Assembly: GCA_002494015.1 (NCBI GenBank) | Contig: DLAR01000084.1 | Coordinates: 19,937 to 83,936 of the forward strand | Length of the DNA: 64,000 bases | Direction of reading: 5' to 3' | Source: Porphyromonadaceae bacterium UBA7042 | Lineage (GTDB): Bacteria; Bacteroidota; Bacteroidia; Bacteroidales; Muribaculaceae | Part shown: piece after piece, positions 1-9,509 of the stretch | Position numbering within the stretch: the first letter of the stretch is position 1 | How the letters are laid out: each line of letters starts with the position of its first letter | Notes under the pieces: model-generated | Database searches by the model: none | What the model saw: the letters and a program-made list of their open reading frames with translations, nothing else | Told to the model about the DNA's origin: nothing | Position numbers and translations under genes: made by a program

Positions 1-93
1 GGTAACGAAAGAGGCTGCCATGAGCTATGCTCCCTCGGTTCATGACAAAATCCGACACCTGAAAACGGGCTTTGGATTTAACATTTGTTATGA

Positions 94-106
94 AACGCCC
101 TCTTAG
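94..106 (-). repeat. Solitary end of an AGAGGG-type intergenic element
   Basis: Read on the minus strand this is CTAAGAGGGCGTT, matching the AGAGGGTGTT start of the hairpin elements at 5991, 14842, 18345 and 39716. Positions 1-142 hold no gene I can support. A 28-codon frame from the ATG at 20 has no recognisable content. Confidence 0.4.
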
Positions 107-142
107 TGTCGCAGGGATAAAATTGGGAAGATGTTAGATTTT

Positions 143-174
143 TTTGGTTTTGTTGACAATTTATATTACATTTG
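143..174 (+). promoter_or_regulatory. Promoter of the DUF805 gene
   Basis: TTTG at 143-146, a 20-base spacer, then TACATTTG at 167-174. This matches the Bacteroidales -33/-7 consensus (TTTG, TAnnTTTG). Transcription should begin near 180, which rules out the upstream ATG at 131 and supports the start at 206. Confidence 0.75.
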
Positions 175-205
175 CGAAAGTCAAATCTTAAAACCAATAT
201 CTATT

Positions 206-586
206 ATGTATCAGCAACAAGTTTCTTTTGGCGACGCAGTCAAGCGCGCTCTGACAGTTAATTATTGTAATTTCAACGGCCGTTCTTCCCGCTCGGAATA
301 CTGGTGGTATGTTCTTGCAACATTTATTCTCGGAATGGTTGTCGGTTTAATCTTCGGTTCTCAGTCGACAATCGGGTCTATTGTTAACGGTGTTGTCGGT
401 CTTGCGCTGTTTCTTCCCGGTCTCGGACTGTGTGTTCGCCGCCTGCACGACATAGGCAAGTCGGGATGGTTGGTGCTTCTTGCCTTTATTCCCCTTGTCG
501 GTGCTATTATTCTGATTATATGGTTTGCCAAGGAGAGTGAGATGGCTCCCAACCAGTATGGCCCGGTGCCCAACATGGTGCAGTAA
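206..586 (+). CDS. DUF805 family small membrane protein
   Basis: A 126-residue inner-membrane protein of the DUF805 family, whose function is not established. Visible family marks are an N-terminal NFNGRSSRSEYW segment before the first membrane helix, about three further hydrophobic segments, RRLHDIGKSGW between helices, and NQYGPVP near the C-terminus. The frame is open from an ATG at 131, but the -7 box at 167-174 lies inside that extension, so I use the ATG at 206 (MYQQQVSFGDAV), which also fits the usual family N-terminus. It has its own promoter and a strong terminator and appears monocistronic. Confidence 0.85.
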   Translation: MYQQQVSFGDAVKRALTVNYCNFNGRSSRSEYWWYVLATFILGMVVGLIFGSQSTIGSIVNGVVGLALFLPGLGLCVRRLHDIGKSGWLVLLAFIPLVGAIILIIWFAKESEMAPNQYGPVPNMVQ

Positions 587-611
587 ACTCTCATAATAAA
601 CAGTATATTGT

Positions 612-654
612 AAAAAATAGCCGGCAGCATTTCAAATGCTGCCGGCTATTTTTG
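612..654 (+). terminator. Rho-independent terminator after the DUF805 gene
   Basis: Perfect stem AATAGCCGGCAGCAT / ATGCTGCCGGCTATT with a 5-base loop, followed by TTTT. It is also preceded by an A run, so it could act in both directions. Confidence 0.85.
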
Positions 655-695
655 TAAGCAGGAGCAATCTGGAACCTTGTTTTTTGACAATGTCT

Positions 696-725
696 TTTGA
701 AATTGCATGATTTTGCTTATCTTTG
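696..725 (+). promoter_or_regulatory. Promoter of the large T9SS cargo gene
   Basis: TTTG at 696-699, an 18-base spacer, and TATCTTTG at 718-725. The expected start of transcription is near 731, so translation must begin downstream, at ATG 772. Confidence 0.7.
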
Positions 726-771
726 TGGCAAAATGCGGGCATTTTGCCAGCTGTATATGCAATTTGATTTT

Positions 772-3700
772 ATGAATGCGTTTCTTGTTTCAATTTGTGC
801 CGCGTTGTCAATGTCGGCACTCCCGGCAATTGCTGCTGAACCCGTTGTTCCGCCATTTGTCGAGACATTTGATGACAGTGGCTCCTATGGACGGTTTGCC
901 ATCATAGATGCCAACAATGACGGTACTACTTTTGAAATTGCCGACGGGGTTGCCAAAGTAAGGTTTGCTTTCTCGTTTGAGTCTTTTATGTCGATGCCCA
1001 CCGATGACTGGCTCGTCCTTCCGCCGATGCAGCTTGACGAGGGAAAGGGATATGTGCTGTCTTTTGACGCTTATGGGGAACATGCCCGTTATTATGAGAC
1101 ATTTGAGGTTTTTATAGCGCAGCAGCCTACGGCTGACGCTCTTTCTACAGGACAGTGTGTTGCTGAGCCGACTGTCGTGAATTGTACCGCTGACAATCCT
1201 CTCTCGGTTGAACAAGTTTTTTCAGTGGAAAGCAGCGGTATATATTATATAGGTATACACGGGTGCTCGGCTCCTGACCAGTATTATCTCTATGTTGACA
1301 ACATCAGTGTTTCTGACGGAATATCGGCTGCGGCACCCGGCCCGGTGACTGATGCCCGGGTAGAGCGCGACCTTGCCGGCGGACTCAGTGCCACAATCAG
1401 TTATACAGCACCCTCGGTCGATTGGGGCGGAAATCTCCTGACCGACCTCGGGGGAGTAAAGATTTTTCGCGACGGGACTCTTGTCGTGACACGCACTCCT
1501 GCTGTCGGCACAGCCGACAGTTTCGTTGACGATGATGTCACCGAGGGCTACCACTTATATACCCTTGTTCCGTTCAATGCCCACGGCGACGGCGAGGCGG
1601 TGAAGATTGAGACTTATGTCGGCATAAACCGTCCTGCTGCTGTCGAGGACTTCAAGGTGAAGCTTGGCGGCAATACAGGCACTGCTGTGCTGACGTGGTC
1701 GCCCGTGACCGAAGATATTACAGGCGTTTCTTTGCCCGATGGCAACGTGACCTACAAGGTGATGAGGGTGTTTGGTCTCGAACAGACCGTGATAGCCGAG
1801 GGCGTGACAGAAACGACATATACCGATGTATTCTGTCGTCCCACCTCCAAGCAAGCGGGGGTATATTATACAGTGGTGCCGGTAAACTCGGCCGGTGAGG
1901 GATTGCCTGCGAATGCACCTTACATTTGCCTTGGAGCTCCCTATTCCCTGCCGTTTGCCGAATCATTCCCCGACGAGGGTTCCGACAACGAGATATGGGT
2001 GACCGACGGGTCTGCATCATGGTCGATACCCGGCGACAGCGATTACGAGCAGTTTGCCTCGGCCGACGGTGATAACGGATTTCTTTATGTCTACTCGTCA
2101 GATAAAGATAATCCCTCGTCGATAACTTCGGGCATGATTTCTCTCGCCGGTGTCCCCAGGGCAGAACTGACGTTCTACACGCTCAACTATGCTGTGTTCA
2201 ACAATAACACGATTGATGTTATGGTTGACCTTTGTGACGGTGACGGTTTCAAGGCCGTGGAGACCGTCGGCGGATTGAATACCGTTGACGGGACTTTCAA
2301 GTGGGTGGCTCACAGGGTCGACCTGAGCGAATATGCCGGAAAGATTGTCCGCCTGTCGTTCAGGTTCAGCGCATTGTCGCAACCTGCTATGGGGCTTGAC
2401 AACATTGTGCTGAAAGGGTGGTGGCCCCACAATCTTGCCATTGGCGCGTTGCAGGCTCCTCTCAACATGACTGCGGGAGTCGAAGGCAAAATCTCGGCTG
2501 TTGTCTCCAACATCGGCTCGGAGTTAGCGACCGGCTACACCGTCGACCTGTACCGCGACAACTCGGTTGTCGATCAGATTGAAGGCGAGACTCTCGCTCC
2601 CGGCGAGTCGAAAGCTGTAGAGTTTGCTCAGATACCCTCGTCACTGTGGGCGGCAAGTGTGACCTATCGGGTCGAAATCGACTATTCTGACGACGGAGAG
2701 ACAAGCGATAACATCACCTCTGAGCGTTCGGTCGGTATCCGTGTGTCTTCACTTCCTGCTCCGGGCAGCATCTCGGCGACTGCTGCTGATGCCGCGCTTG
2801 CCCTGACATGGAGCGCTCCGGTTATTGAAAATGTCGTTCCCGCCGAAGTCAATGATGACCTCTCAGGCTTGACCCCCTTCTCGACAGGTATAGCCGGGTC
2901 AGTCCTTGCAGGCGAGGACAACATGGGAGACTGGAGTGTCATTGATGCCGACGGCCTTCCGTCGATAAAGGTCGGAGTCGACTTCCCTAACGCGGGATCG
3001 GCGATGGCATTCATGCCGTTTAACCAGAAAGAAATCAATATCGACTGGGAGTCGTTGCGTGACCACGGAGGTGACGGGACGATGTTTGTTGCATTTGCCG
3101 CAGTCGGAGGTCGTAACGACGACTGGCTCGTTTCGCCCCGCCTGACAGGCGAATCGCAGAGAATAAGTTTTTATGTCCGTGCGCTCAGCGACCAATACAA
3201 CGAGCAGTATGAGGTTTACTACTCGACCACCGGCAAGGAACCGGCTGATTTCACCATCATCGAGGGTTCTCACCGTCAGGCGACTTATGACTGGACACAG
3301 GTGTCATATACCCTCCCCGCCGATGCAAGATACTTTGCCATCCGTTATGTCGCATTCGATCTCTTTGGCCTTGTTCTCGACGATTTTACCTATACACCCG
3401 CAGGCGAGACCGACGGAGTCGGGTTGAAAGGCTATAATCTCTATCACAATGGATTCCTTGTCAACTCCGACGGCCTCTTGGACGCTCCCGAGGCTAAGGT
3501 GGCCGGGTTCAAGGAGGGAGACTGTTTCCAAGTGACCGCAATGTACAGTACGGGCGAGTCGGCCCCGTCGGCCCCTTATGTCTACGGCAGCTCGGCAATC
3601 ACTGAAATTGACGGCGGCAACGCTGTCGGCGTGGCTGCATCGCGAGGTGAAATTACAGTTACCGCTCCCGTCGGCGTTGCCATCATGATTGTTGACGTTT

Positions 3701-3813
3701 CAGGCCGTCAGGTAGTGTCGGCCACTTCTGCCGGCACCGAAACATTCCCTATTCCTGCCGGAGTGTACATCGTCAGTGCGGGTGGCAAGAGGGTCAAGAC
3801 CGTTGTGAGATAA
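772..3813 (+). CDS. Large secreted protein with anchor-J/Fn3-like domains and a T9SS sorting tail
   Basis: A 1013-residue secreted or surface protein; its binding target or activity is unknown. A signal peptide (MNAFLVSICAALSMSALPAIAA) is followed by a choice-of-anchor J type beta-sandwich (about 30-170), two fibronectin-III-like modules (about 190-375), a second anchor-type sandwich (about 395-545), a CARDB-like module (about 555-650), a third anchor-type sandwich (about 715-880), and a C-terminal tail. The tail carries VDVSGRQV and ends GVYIVSAGGKRVKTVVR, typical of type A T9SS sorting domains (TIGR04183). It is therefore a likely client of the PorKLMN machine encoded at 53-60 kb. The start at 772 was chosen because the -7 box at 718-725 excludes upstream starts. 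Confidence 0.85.
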   Translation: MNAFLVSICAALSMSALPAIAAEPVVPPFVETFDDSGSYGRFAIIDANNDGTTFEIADGVAKVRFAFSFESFMSMPTDDWLVLPPMQLDEGKGYVLSFDAYGEHARYYETFEVFIAQQPTADALSTGQCVAEPTVVNCTADNPLSVEQVFSVESSGIYYIGIHGCSAPDQYYLYVDNISVSDGISAAAPGPVTDARVERDLAGGLSATISYTAPSVDWGGNLLTDLGGVKIFRDGTLVVTRTPAVGTADSFVDDDVTEGYHLYTLVPFNAHGDGEAVKIETYVGINRPAAVEDFKVKLGGNTGTAVLTWSPVTEDITGVSLPDGNVTYKVMRVFGLEQTVIAEGVTETTYTDVFCRPTSKQAGVYYTVVPVNSAGEGLPANAPYICLGAPYSLPFAESFPDEGSDNEIWVTDGSASWSIPGDSDYEQFASADGDNGFLYVYSSDKDNPSSITSGMISLAGVPRAELTFYTLNYAVFNNNTIDVMVDLCDGDGFKAVETVGGLNTVDGTFKWVAHRVDLSEYAGKIVRLSFRFSALSQPAMGLDNIVLKGWWPHNLAIGALQAPLNMTAGVEGKISAVVSNIGSELATGYTVDLYRDNSVVDQIEGETLAPGESKAVEFAQIPSSLWAASVTYRVEIDYSDDGETSDNITSERSVGIRVSSLPAPGSISATAADAALALTWSAPVIENVVPAEVNDDLSGLTPFSTGIAGSVLAGEDNMGDWSVIDADGLPSIKVGVDFPNAGSAMAFMPFNQKEINIDWESLRDHGGDGTMFVAFAAVGGRNDDWLVSPRLTGESQRISFYVRALSDQYNEQYEVYYSTTGKEPADFTIIEGSHRQATYDWTQVSYTLPADARYFAIRYVAFDLFGLVLDDFTYTPAGETDGVGLKGYNLYHNGFLVNSDGLLDAPEAKVAGFKEGDCFQVTAMYSTGESAPSAPYVYGSSAITEIDGGNAVGVAASRGEITVTAPVGVAIMIVDVSGRQVVSATSAGTETFPIPAGVYIVSAGGKRVKTVVR

Positions 3814-3833
3814 CATCCTCTGAAATGTAAAGA

Positions 3834-3871
3834 AAAAAGAATCGGCGGTTTTTACCTCTGATTCTTTTTCT
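3834..3871 (+). terminator. Probable terminator after the T9SS cargo gene
   Basis: AAAGAATC pairs with GATTCTTT around a loop that can itself pair (GGCGG/ACCTC region). A T-rich run follows. It lies 20 bases after the stop codon. Confidence 0.6.
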
Positions 3872-3889
3872 CTTTATTAATTTAAGTTG

Positions 3890-3897
3890 TAACTTTG
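3890..3897 (+). promoter_or_regulatory. -7 box of the M13 peptidase gene
   Basis: TAACTTTG matches TAnnTTTG. There is no clean -33 TTTG; a T-rich stretch occupies that position. The ATG follows 23 bases downstream. Confidence 0.55.
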
Positions 3898-3920
3898 TCA
3901 TGAATTTAACCTATTAAGTA

Positions 3921-5975
3921 ATGAAGGCAATCAATATCGCATTGGCAATGGCTGTCACTCTCGGCACAGCCGCTGCAAGCGCTCAGGCTCCCGCACCCGA
4001 GCATCTCAAGAGCCTCAAACCCGAGTATTTTGACAACAATACTCCCGCAGGCACCGATTTTTATACCCACATCAACCGCGGATGGGAACTTGCCCATCCC
4101 CTGACCCCCGAGCACTCGCGCTACGGAGCGTTTGACATACTCAACGATTCAAGCGAGAGCCGCGTGAAGCAGATTATCCTCAACCTCGGCAGCGAGAACC
4201 CCCAGCCGGGCAGCGTGGCATTCAAGGTGTGGACAATCTATGATCAGGCGATGGACTCCGTGCGTCGCAACGCCGAGGGCGCAAAACCCATCCTCGCCGA
4301 CCTCAAGCGCATCGAGACCACTCCCCACGAAGGGATGGAGGACCTGTTCCTGTGGATGCACGGCAACTATGCAAGCCCGTTCTTCGGTGCAGGGCCGATG
4401 GAGGACCTCGCCAACAGTCAGGTATATGCAATGTATGTCAGCGGCGGCGGCATGGGACTCGGCGACCGCGACTATTATCTGAAAGATGATGCCCGCAACA
4501 AGGAAGTGCGCGAGGCTTACAAGAAACTCATCCAGCGTCAGATGCAGAACGCCGGATATTCCAAGAAAGACGCATCGCGCATCGTCAAGAACGTGATGAA
4601 AATCGAGACCGCGCTTGCCGACTCGGCTTTGACCCGCGAGGAAAGCCGCAACATCGTTGCCATGTACAACCCCCGCTCCTTCGAGCAGCTCAAGGAGATG
4701 TACCCCAACATCAACTGGGACCGTTTCTTCATCGAGACTATGGGCATCCCCTCGCCCGAGCAGGTCATCGTCACCGAGCTGAAATCGGTCGATCAGGCCA
4801 ACAAACTCATGGGCTCGCTCACCGACCGTGAAATCAAGGACTACTACCTGTGGAAATATGTGGCACAGGCCGCAGGCGCGCTCAGCGACAACTTCGCCAA
4901 GGCTTCTTTTGACTTCTCCAAGGTCATGAGCGGCGTTCAGGAGCAGCGTCCCCGCTGGAAACGCGCGCTCGACGCAACCGAGGGTGCGATGGGCGAGGCT
5001 GTCGGCGAGCTTTATGTCGAGAAATACTTCCCCCAGTCATCCAAGGACTACATGGTGGGCCTCGTGGAAAACCTCCGCACCGCCCTCGGCAAGCACATCA
5101 TCGAACTCGACTGGATGAGCACCGACACCAAGCTCAACGCCCTCAACAAACTCAACTCGTTCACCGTGAAAATCGGCTACCCCGACAAGTGGAAAGATTA
5201 CTCTACACTACAGATCGACCCTGCCCTCAGCTACTACGAGAACATGCACAATGTCTCCATGTGGCATCAGGCCGACACCTACTCCAAGTGGGGCAAGCCG
5301 GTTGACCGCACCGAGTGGGGCATGACTCCGCAGACTGTCAACGCCTATTACAATCCCCTTGCCAACGAAATCGTGTTCCCCGCAGCCATCCTTCAGGCTC
5401 CCTTCTTTGACCCTGAGGCAAGCGATGCCGAAAACTACGGCGGTATCGGCGTTGTAATCGGCCACGAGATGACTCACGGATTTGACGATCAGGGCCGCAA
5501 TTTCGACGCGCAGGGCAACATGACCGACTGGTGGACCGCTGAGGACGCTGCCAAGTTTGAGGAAAAGACCAAGGGCCTCATCGCCCAGTTTGACGCTGTA
5601 GAGGTTCTTCCCGGCCTCCATGCCAACGGTCAATACACCCTCGGCGAAAACATCGCTGACCAAGGTGGTCTCCGCGTGGCAATGACCGCGTTCCTTGACT
5701 CGCAGAAGAAAAAGGGTGTCGACGTGACGAGCGATGCTGCCAAGATTGACGGCTACGACCCGATACAGGTGTTCTACATGAACTATGCCAACCTGTGGGC
5801 GACCAATATCCGTGACGAGGAAATCCGCTCACTCACTACCGGCGACGTTCACTCGCTGGGCCGCAACCGCGTCAACGTGACACTGCGCAATATCGCCCCC
5901 TTCTTCGAGGCATTCTCGATTACCGAGGGCCAGCCGATGTTCCGCCCCGTCAACGAGCGCGTCATCATCTGGTAA
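3921..5975 (+). CDS. M13 family (neprilysin/PepO-like) zinc metallopeptidase
   Basis: An exported zinc endopeptidase of 684 residues, the full family length, probably periplasmic or surface-located and acting on oligopeptides. The signal peptide ends near SAQA (about residue 22). Substrate-binding NAYY is present, then the zinc motif HEMTH at 515-519, and the third ligand Glu576 in GENIADQGG. The usual C-terminal RVNxxLxN motif is present as RVNVTLRN, and the protein ends in Trp. All catalytic residues are intact. The gene has its own -7 box and a terminator at 6092, so it looks monocistronic, although it lies upstream of a SusC/SusD pair. Confidence 0.93.
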   Translation: MKAINIALAMAVTLGTAAASAQAPAPEHLKSLKPEYFDNNTPAGTDFYTHINRGWELAHPLTPEHSRYGAFDILNDSSESRVKQIILNLGSENPQPGSVAFKVWTIYDQAMDSVRRNAEGAKPILADLKRIETTPHEGMEDLFLWMHGNYASPFFGAGPMEDLANSQVYAMYVSGGGMGLGDRDYYLKDDARNKEVREAYKKLIQRQMQNAGYSKKDASRIVKNVMKIETALADSALTREESRNIVAMYNPRSFEQLKEMYPNINWDRFFIETMGIPSPEQVIVTELKSVDQANKLMGSLTDREIKDYYLWKYVAQAAGALSDNFAKASFDFSKVMSGVQEQRPRWKRALDATEGAMGEAVGELYVEKYFPQSSKDYMVGLVENLRTALGKHIIELDWMSTDTKLNALNKLNSFTVKIGYPDKWKDYSTLQIDPALSYYENMHNVSMWHQADTYSKWGKPVDRTEWGMTPQTVNAYYNPLANEIVFPAAILQAPFFDPEASDAENYGGIGVVIGHEMTHGFDDQGRNFDAQGNMTDWWTAEDAAKFEEKTKGLIAQFDAVEVLPGLHANGQYTLGENIADQGGLRVAMTAFLDSQKKKGVDVTSDAAKIDGYDPIQVFYMNYANLWATNIRDEEIRSLTTGDVHSLGRNRVNVTLRNIAPFFEAFSITEGQPMFRPVNERVIIW

Positions 5976-5990
5976 AAGACTTTCTTGAAA

Positions 5991-6043
5991 AGAGGGTGTC
6001 AGGCACATAGCCTTTGTGCTTATGCAATCTGATCAGATTGCAT
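5991..6043. repeat. Short hairpin element: AGAGGGTGT end plus a perfect 22-bp palindrome
   Basis: AGAGGGTGTC at 5991-6000 is followed by an imperfect hairpin (AGGCACA..TTGTGCT) and the perfect palindrome ATGCAATCTGATCAGATTGCAT at 6022-6043. The same GCAATCTGAnnAGATTGC hairpin occurs at 14878 and 52274, and the AGAGGGTGT end recurs at four other sites in the window. Confidence 0.75.
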
Positions 6044-6091
6044 GTCCTCAAATATTTTTCAAGAAAATTATACCCCGTAATAATATCGAAT

Positions 6092-6129
6092 GGCACACGC
6101 CGGCATTTCCGCCTGTGTGTGCCTTTTTT
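6092..6129 (+). terminator. Rho-independent terminator after the M13 peptidase gene
   Basis: GGCACACGCCGGC pairs with GCCTGTGTGTGCC and is followed by TTTTTT. From here to 6380 I see only the A/T-rich upstream region of the susC gene. Confidence 0.75.
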
Positions 6130-6319
6130 GTGCATAAAAAGAAAAATATTGTAATTTTGACACTTATTTTACAAGAAAATCAGGCTGTTGGCGCAAATGA
6201 TGCAATAAGTGTCGACTGATGGGGTGATTTTGTAATTATGGTGAATTTGCATTGGCCAATTTGGCGTAATTGAGCTATTTTTTGAGCGTAAATTTGGTTA
6301 AAAATAGTTTTGAGATTGA

Positions 6320-6327
6320 TAATTTTG
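6320..6327 (+). promoter_or_regulatory. -7 box of the first susC/susD operon
   Basis: TAATTTTG matches TAnnTTTG. A TTTG at 6293-6296 lies 23 bases upstream, slightly longer than the usual spacing. The ATG at 6381 gives a leader of about 45 bases. Confidence 0.55.
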
Positions 6328-6380
6328 TGTTGTCAAAAAATGTAATCACCCTAAAAATTTATTTAATAATCAAGTTAACC

Positions 6381-9300
6381 ATGAAAAAGAACCTAATGTG
6401 CTTTCTAATGCTCATGCTGTTTACGGTGCAGTTGGCAGCAGCGCAGATGACAGTCACAGGCGAGGTGGTCGACTCCCAGTCAGAATCGCTTCCCGGCGCG
6501 ACCGTCACAGTCAAAGGAACATCTACGGCGACCGCCACAAATATTGACGGCGAGTTTGCAATCAAGGCCAAGGCGGGCGATGTCCTGTCAGTTTCTTTTG
6601 TCGGTTTTGAAACCACCGAAGTCCGCGTTTCGGAAACCACCTCTAAACTGGTAATTACACTGAAAGAATCATCGGAAGTGCTCGACGAGGTTGTCGTCGT
6701 GGGCGTATCGATGAAAAAGAGCGACCTGACCGGCGCGGTGTCCCGCGTCGATGCCGACGTGCTCACTCAGAAACCTGTCACCACGATTAACGACGCGCTC
6801 GCCGGGCGCGTGGCCGGTGTCAGCGTGGGCAAGGCGACATCCCCCTCGGGTGACTCGTCGATTAAAATCCGCGGTACCAATACCATCAACTCGGGTTCGT
6901 CACCTATATATGTGGTCGACGGTCTTGTCATGAGCAACGACTTCGGATTTTTCAACTCCATCAATGTCAACGATGTGGAATCGGTGCAGATTCTTAAAGA
7001 CGCGTCGGCCACGGCCCTTTATGGTTCGCGCGGCGCCAACGGTGTCATCGTCATCACCACCAAGAAAGGCAAGAGCGGTAACGGCGAGGTATCCTATGAC
7101 GGATGGGTCAAATTTTCCACGATGGGCCACCGCCCCGAGCTGATGGACGCCAATCAGATATTCGACCTCCGCACCCAGTCCTATGCCAACGGTTACATGT
7201 ACAATAACCCCGACGCTGACCGCGACGCTTATATCAGGGATGTGCTGTGGGGTTCCAACATCGCCTTCGAGGAGCGCGAGTTTGCGACCCACAACGCCGG
7301 AAAGAGCTATGACTGGCTCGATCAGGTTACGCGCACAGGCTTCGAGCAGAACCACAACATCTCTTTCTCAAAGGCTACCGATGCCTCCAATTTCTATTTC
7401 AGCCTCGGCATCGCCGATCTCGACGGTATCATGAAAGGCACCGAGCAGCAGCGTTACACGGGACGTATCAACGCCTCGGCCGACATCACCTCTTGGCTGA
7501 AAGTCGGGACCAACACTTCATATACCTATACCCATGACGACATCACCGACGGCTCGGTCTACGGTCAGGCTCAGGGCAACGGCAACCCCCTCGTGGACTA
7601 TGCTCCGTTCATGGACGACGCTACCCGCAAAAACAAGGAAAACCTGACGCTTTTCTGGCGAGTTCAGAGTGAGGAGACCAATAACAACTTCAACCCCTTC
7701 AACTCGCTCGACGTGAAGACCGAGCGCTCTCGCTACCACCTGACCTCCTCCAACTATATCAACATCAACCCCCTCCCCGGCCTGAATATCCGCTCGACAT
7801 TCAGCATCGACCGCGGCGAGCAGAGCTGGAACCAGTTCATCCCCACAGGCATTCAGGAGTCTATCCGCCACCATTCCGAAGAAGCCTACGCCGTTCAGCA
7901 GCGTTTCGGTTCGACCCAGTGGCAGTGGGATAACACGGTAAACTATGACCGCACCTTCAGCAATGTTCACCGTCTTCAGGCATTTGCCGGCATCTCGGCC
8001 TCGCGCAAGGTCTACAACGACCTCAAAGCCGACGGCCAGCGTTTCGCATCCAACGACCTCGGGTTCAACGGCCTCTTTGGCGCGGCCGACCCTGAAAACC
8101 GCCACATCAACAACAGTTACAGCGCAGGCTCGCTCCTGAGCTATGTGGCCCGTGCCAACTACTCGTATGCCTATCGCTACTTCATCACCGTGACCGGCCG
8201 CTGGGACGGTTCCTCGAAGTTTGCCAAGGGACACCGTTGGGGCTTCTTCCCCTCTTTCTCTCTCGCATGGGACATCACCAACGAGCCGTTCTTCCCCCGT
8301 CTTGACCAAGTCAACCAGATCAAGCTGCGCGGCGGTTACGGCATCGTGGGCAATCAGGACATCGGCGACTTCATGTATGCCACTCTTTACAGGCCCCAGT
8401 ACAACAACGGCGTTCCCTCCTACGGCACCGACGGCCGTCGCGGCACTCCCGGCATAACATGGGAGAAACAGAAGCAGGGAAATATCGGTATCGACCTCAG
8501 TTTCTTCAACAACCGGTTGAATATCGCTGCTGACGCATTCTTCATCACCAACTCCAACCTCCTGATGAGCCACAACCTCGCCAACTCGACCGGCTACACC
8601 ACTACGACCGAGAATATCGGCGAGCTTTCCAACAAGGGCTTTGAACTCAGTATCAGCGCGACTCCCGTCGTGACACGCGACTTTACATGGAATGTCAGCG
8701 CCAATCTCGGTCTCGACCGCAACAAGGTCAAGAAACTTTATGGCGGCGTAGAGCGTATCCTCTCGGGCACAAACCGCACCGGCAACATCTTTGTCGGCCA
8801 TTCTCTGAGCAACATCTATACCCTCAAGTCGGGCGGCATCGCCAACGAGTGGAACCGCGACGAGTGGGAAGGTCTTGATTACAGCGGACGCACCGTAGGT
8901 CTCGGCGACCTCTTTGTGCGCGACCTCGACAGTGCCGACGGCACAGGCCCCGACGGAGTGGTTGACATCATGAACGACCGCTACATCTATGGCAACACTG
9001 ACCCGAAGTTCTATGGCGGCTTTGCGACCGACCTGAACTGGAAGGGCCTCTCGCTCAACGCCGTGTTCAACTACTCGGTGGGCGGCCACATCATCAGCTC
9101 CTACTATGAGAGTCTTGTAAGCTCTACCGGCGAAAGCAACGCTTCGGTCGACCTGCTCGACAGCTGGACTCCCGAGAACACGGGCGCGTTCTTCCCGCGC
9201 CGCATGCGCAACGCGAGCGGTTACAGCGCCTACGGTGCCGGTGATACCGACCGTTACATCCAAGATTCGTCGTTCCTGCGCCTGTCAACACTCACTCTTT

Positions 9301-9485
9301 CCTATAATTTCCCCCGCAAGATGCTCTCCAAGGCACGCTTGAACAACCTGCGCCTCTACTTCACCGCAAGCAACGTGTTCACCGTGACCAAGTATAAGGG
9401 ATATGACCCCGAGTTTGGCGACGGCAACGGTTATTTCCCCACCGAGCATACCTATGCAATCGGCCTGTCGTTCAGCTTGTTCTAA
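6381..9485 (+). CDS. SusC/RagA-type TonB-dependent outer-membrane transporter
   Basis: A 1034-residue outer-membrane receptor that, with the SusD partner encoded 24 bases downstream, imports oligosaccharides or peptides using TonB energy. After the signal peptide (to about residue 22, LAAAQ) come a carboxypeptidase-regulatory-like domain (about 23-105), a TonB-box-like DEVVVVG, the plug domain with the family hallmark KDASATALYGSRGANGV, and a 22-strand-type barrel ending in an aromatic residue (SFSLF). There is no N-terminal STN domain, so signalling to an anti-sigma factor is not expected. The frame is open further upstream, but the signal peptide fixes the start at ATG 6381. The substrate cannot be read from the sequence. 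Confidence 0.95.
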   Translation: MKKNLMCFLMLMLFTVQLAAAQMTVTGEVVDSQSESLPGATVTVKGTSTATATNIDGEFAIKAKAGDVLSVSFVGFETTEVRVSETTSKLVITLKESSEVLDEVVVVGVSMKKSDLTGAVSRVDADVLTQKPVTTINDALAGRVAGVSVGKATSPSGDSSIKIRGTNTINSGSSPIYVVDGLVMSNDFGFFNSINVNDVESVQILKDASATALYGSRGANGVIVITTKKGKSGNGEVSYDGWVKFSTMGHRPELMDANQIFDLRTQSYANGYMYNNPDADRDAYIRDVLWGSNIAFEEREFATHNAGKSYDWLDQVTRTGFEQNHNISFSKATDASNFYFSLGIADLDGIMKGTEQQRYTGRINASADITSWLKVGTNTSYTYTHDDITDGSVYGQAQGNGNPLVDYAPFMDDATRKNKENLTLFWRVQSEETNNNFNPFNSLDVKTERSRYHLTSSNYININPLPGLNIRSTFSIDRGEQSWNQFIPTGIQESIRHHSEEAYAVQQRFGSTQWQWDNTVNYDRTFSNVHRLQAFAGISASRKVYNDLKADGQRFASNDLGFNGLFGAADPENRHINNSYSAGSLLSYVARANYSYAYRYFITVTGRWDGSSKFAKGHRWGFFPSFSLAWDITNEPFFPRLDQVNQIKLRGGYGIVGNQDIGDFMYATLYRPQYNNGVPSYGTDGRRGTPGITWEKQKQGNIGIDLSFFNNRLNIAADAFFITNSNLLMSHNLANSTGYTTTTENIGELSNKGFELSISATPVVTRDFTWNVSANLGLDRNKVKKLYGGVERILSGTNRTGNIFVGHSLSNIYTLKSGGIANEWNRDEWEGLDYSGRTVGLGDLFVRDLDSADGTGPDGVVDIMNDRYIYGNTDPKFYGGFATDLNWKGLSLNAVFNYSVGGHIISSYYESLVSSTGESNASVDLLDSWTPENTGAFFPRRMRNASGYSAYGAGDTDRYIQDSSFLRLSTLTLSYNFPRKMLSKARLNNLRLYFTASNVFTVTKYKGYDPEFGDGNGYFPTEHTYAIGLSFSLF

Positions 9486-9509
9486 TCACCTGTTAAATTT
9501 TGATATCCA

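Noticed and set aside
131..205. Extended N-terminus for the DUF805 protein
   Set aside because: The -7 promoter box lies inside it, so it would not be transcribed; the extension is also foreign to the family.
7518..9263. Long minus-strand open frame (581 codons) across the first susC
   Set aside because: It is fully antisense to susC, has a valine/alanine-rich composition typical of the complement of GC-rich codons, and shows no domain or signal peptide.
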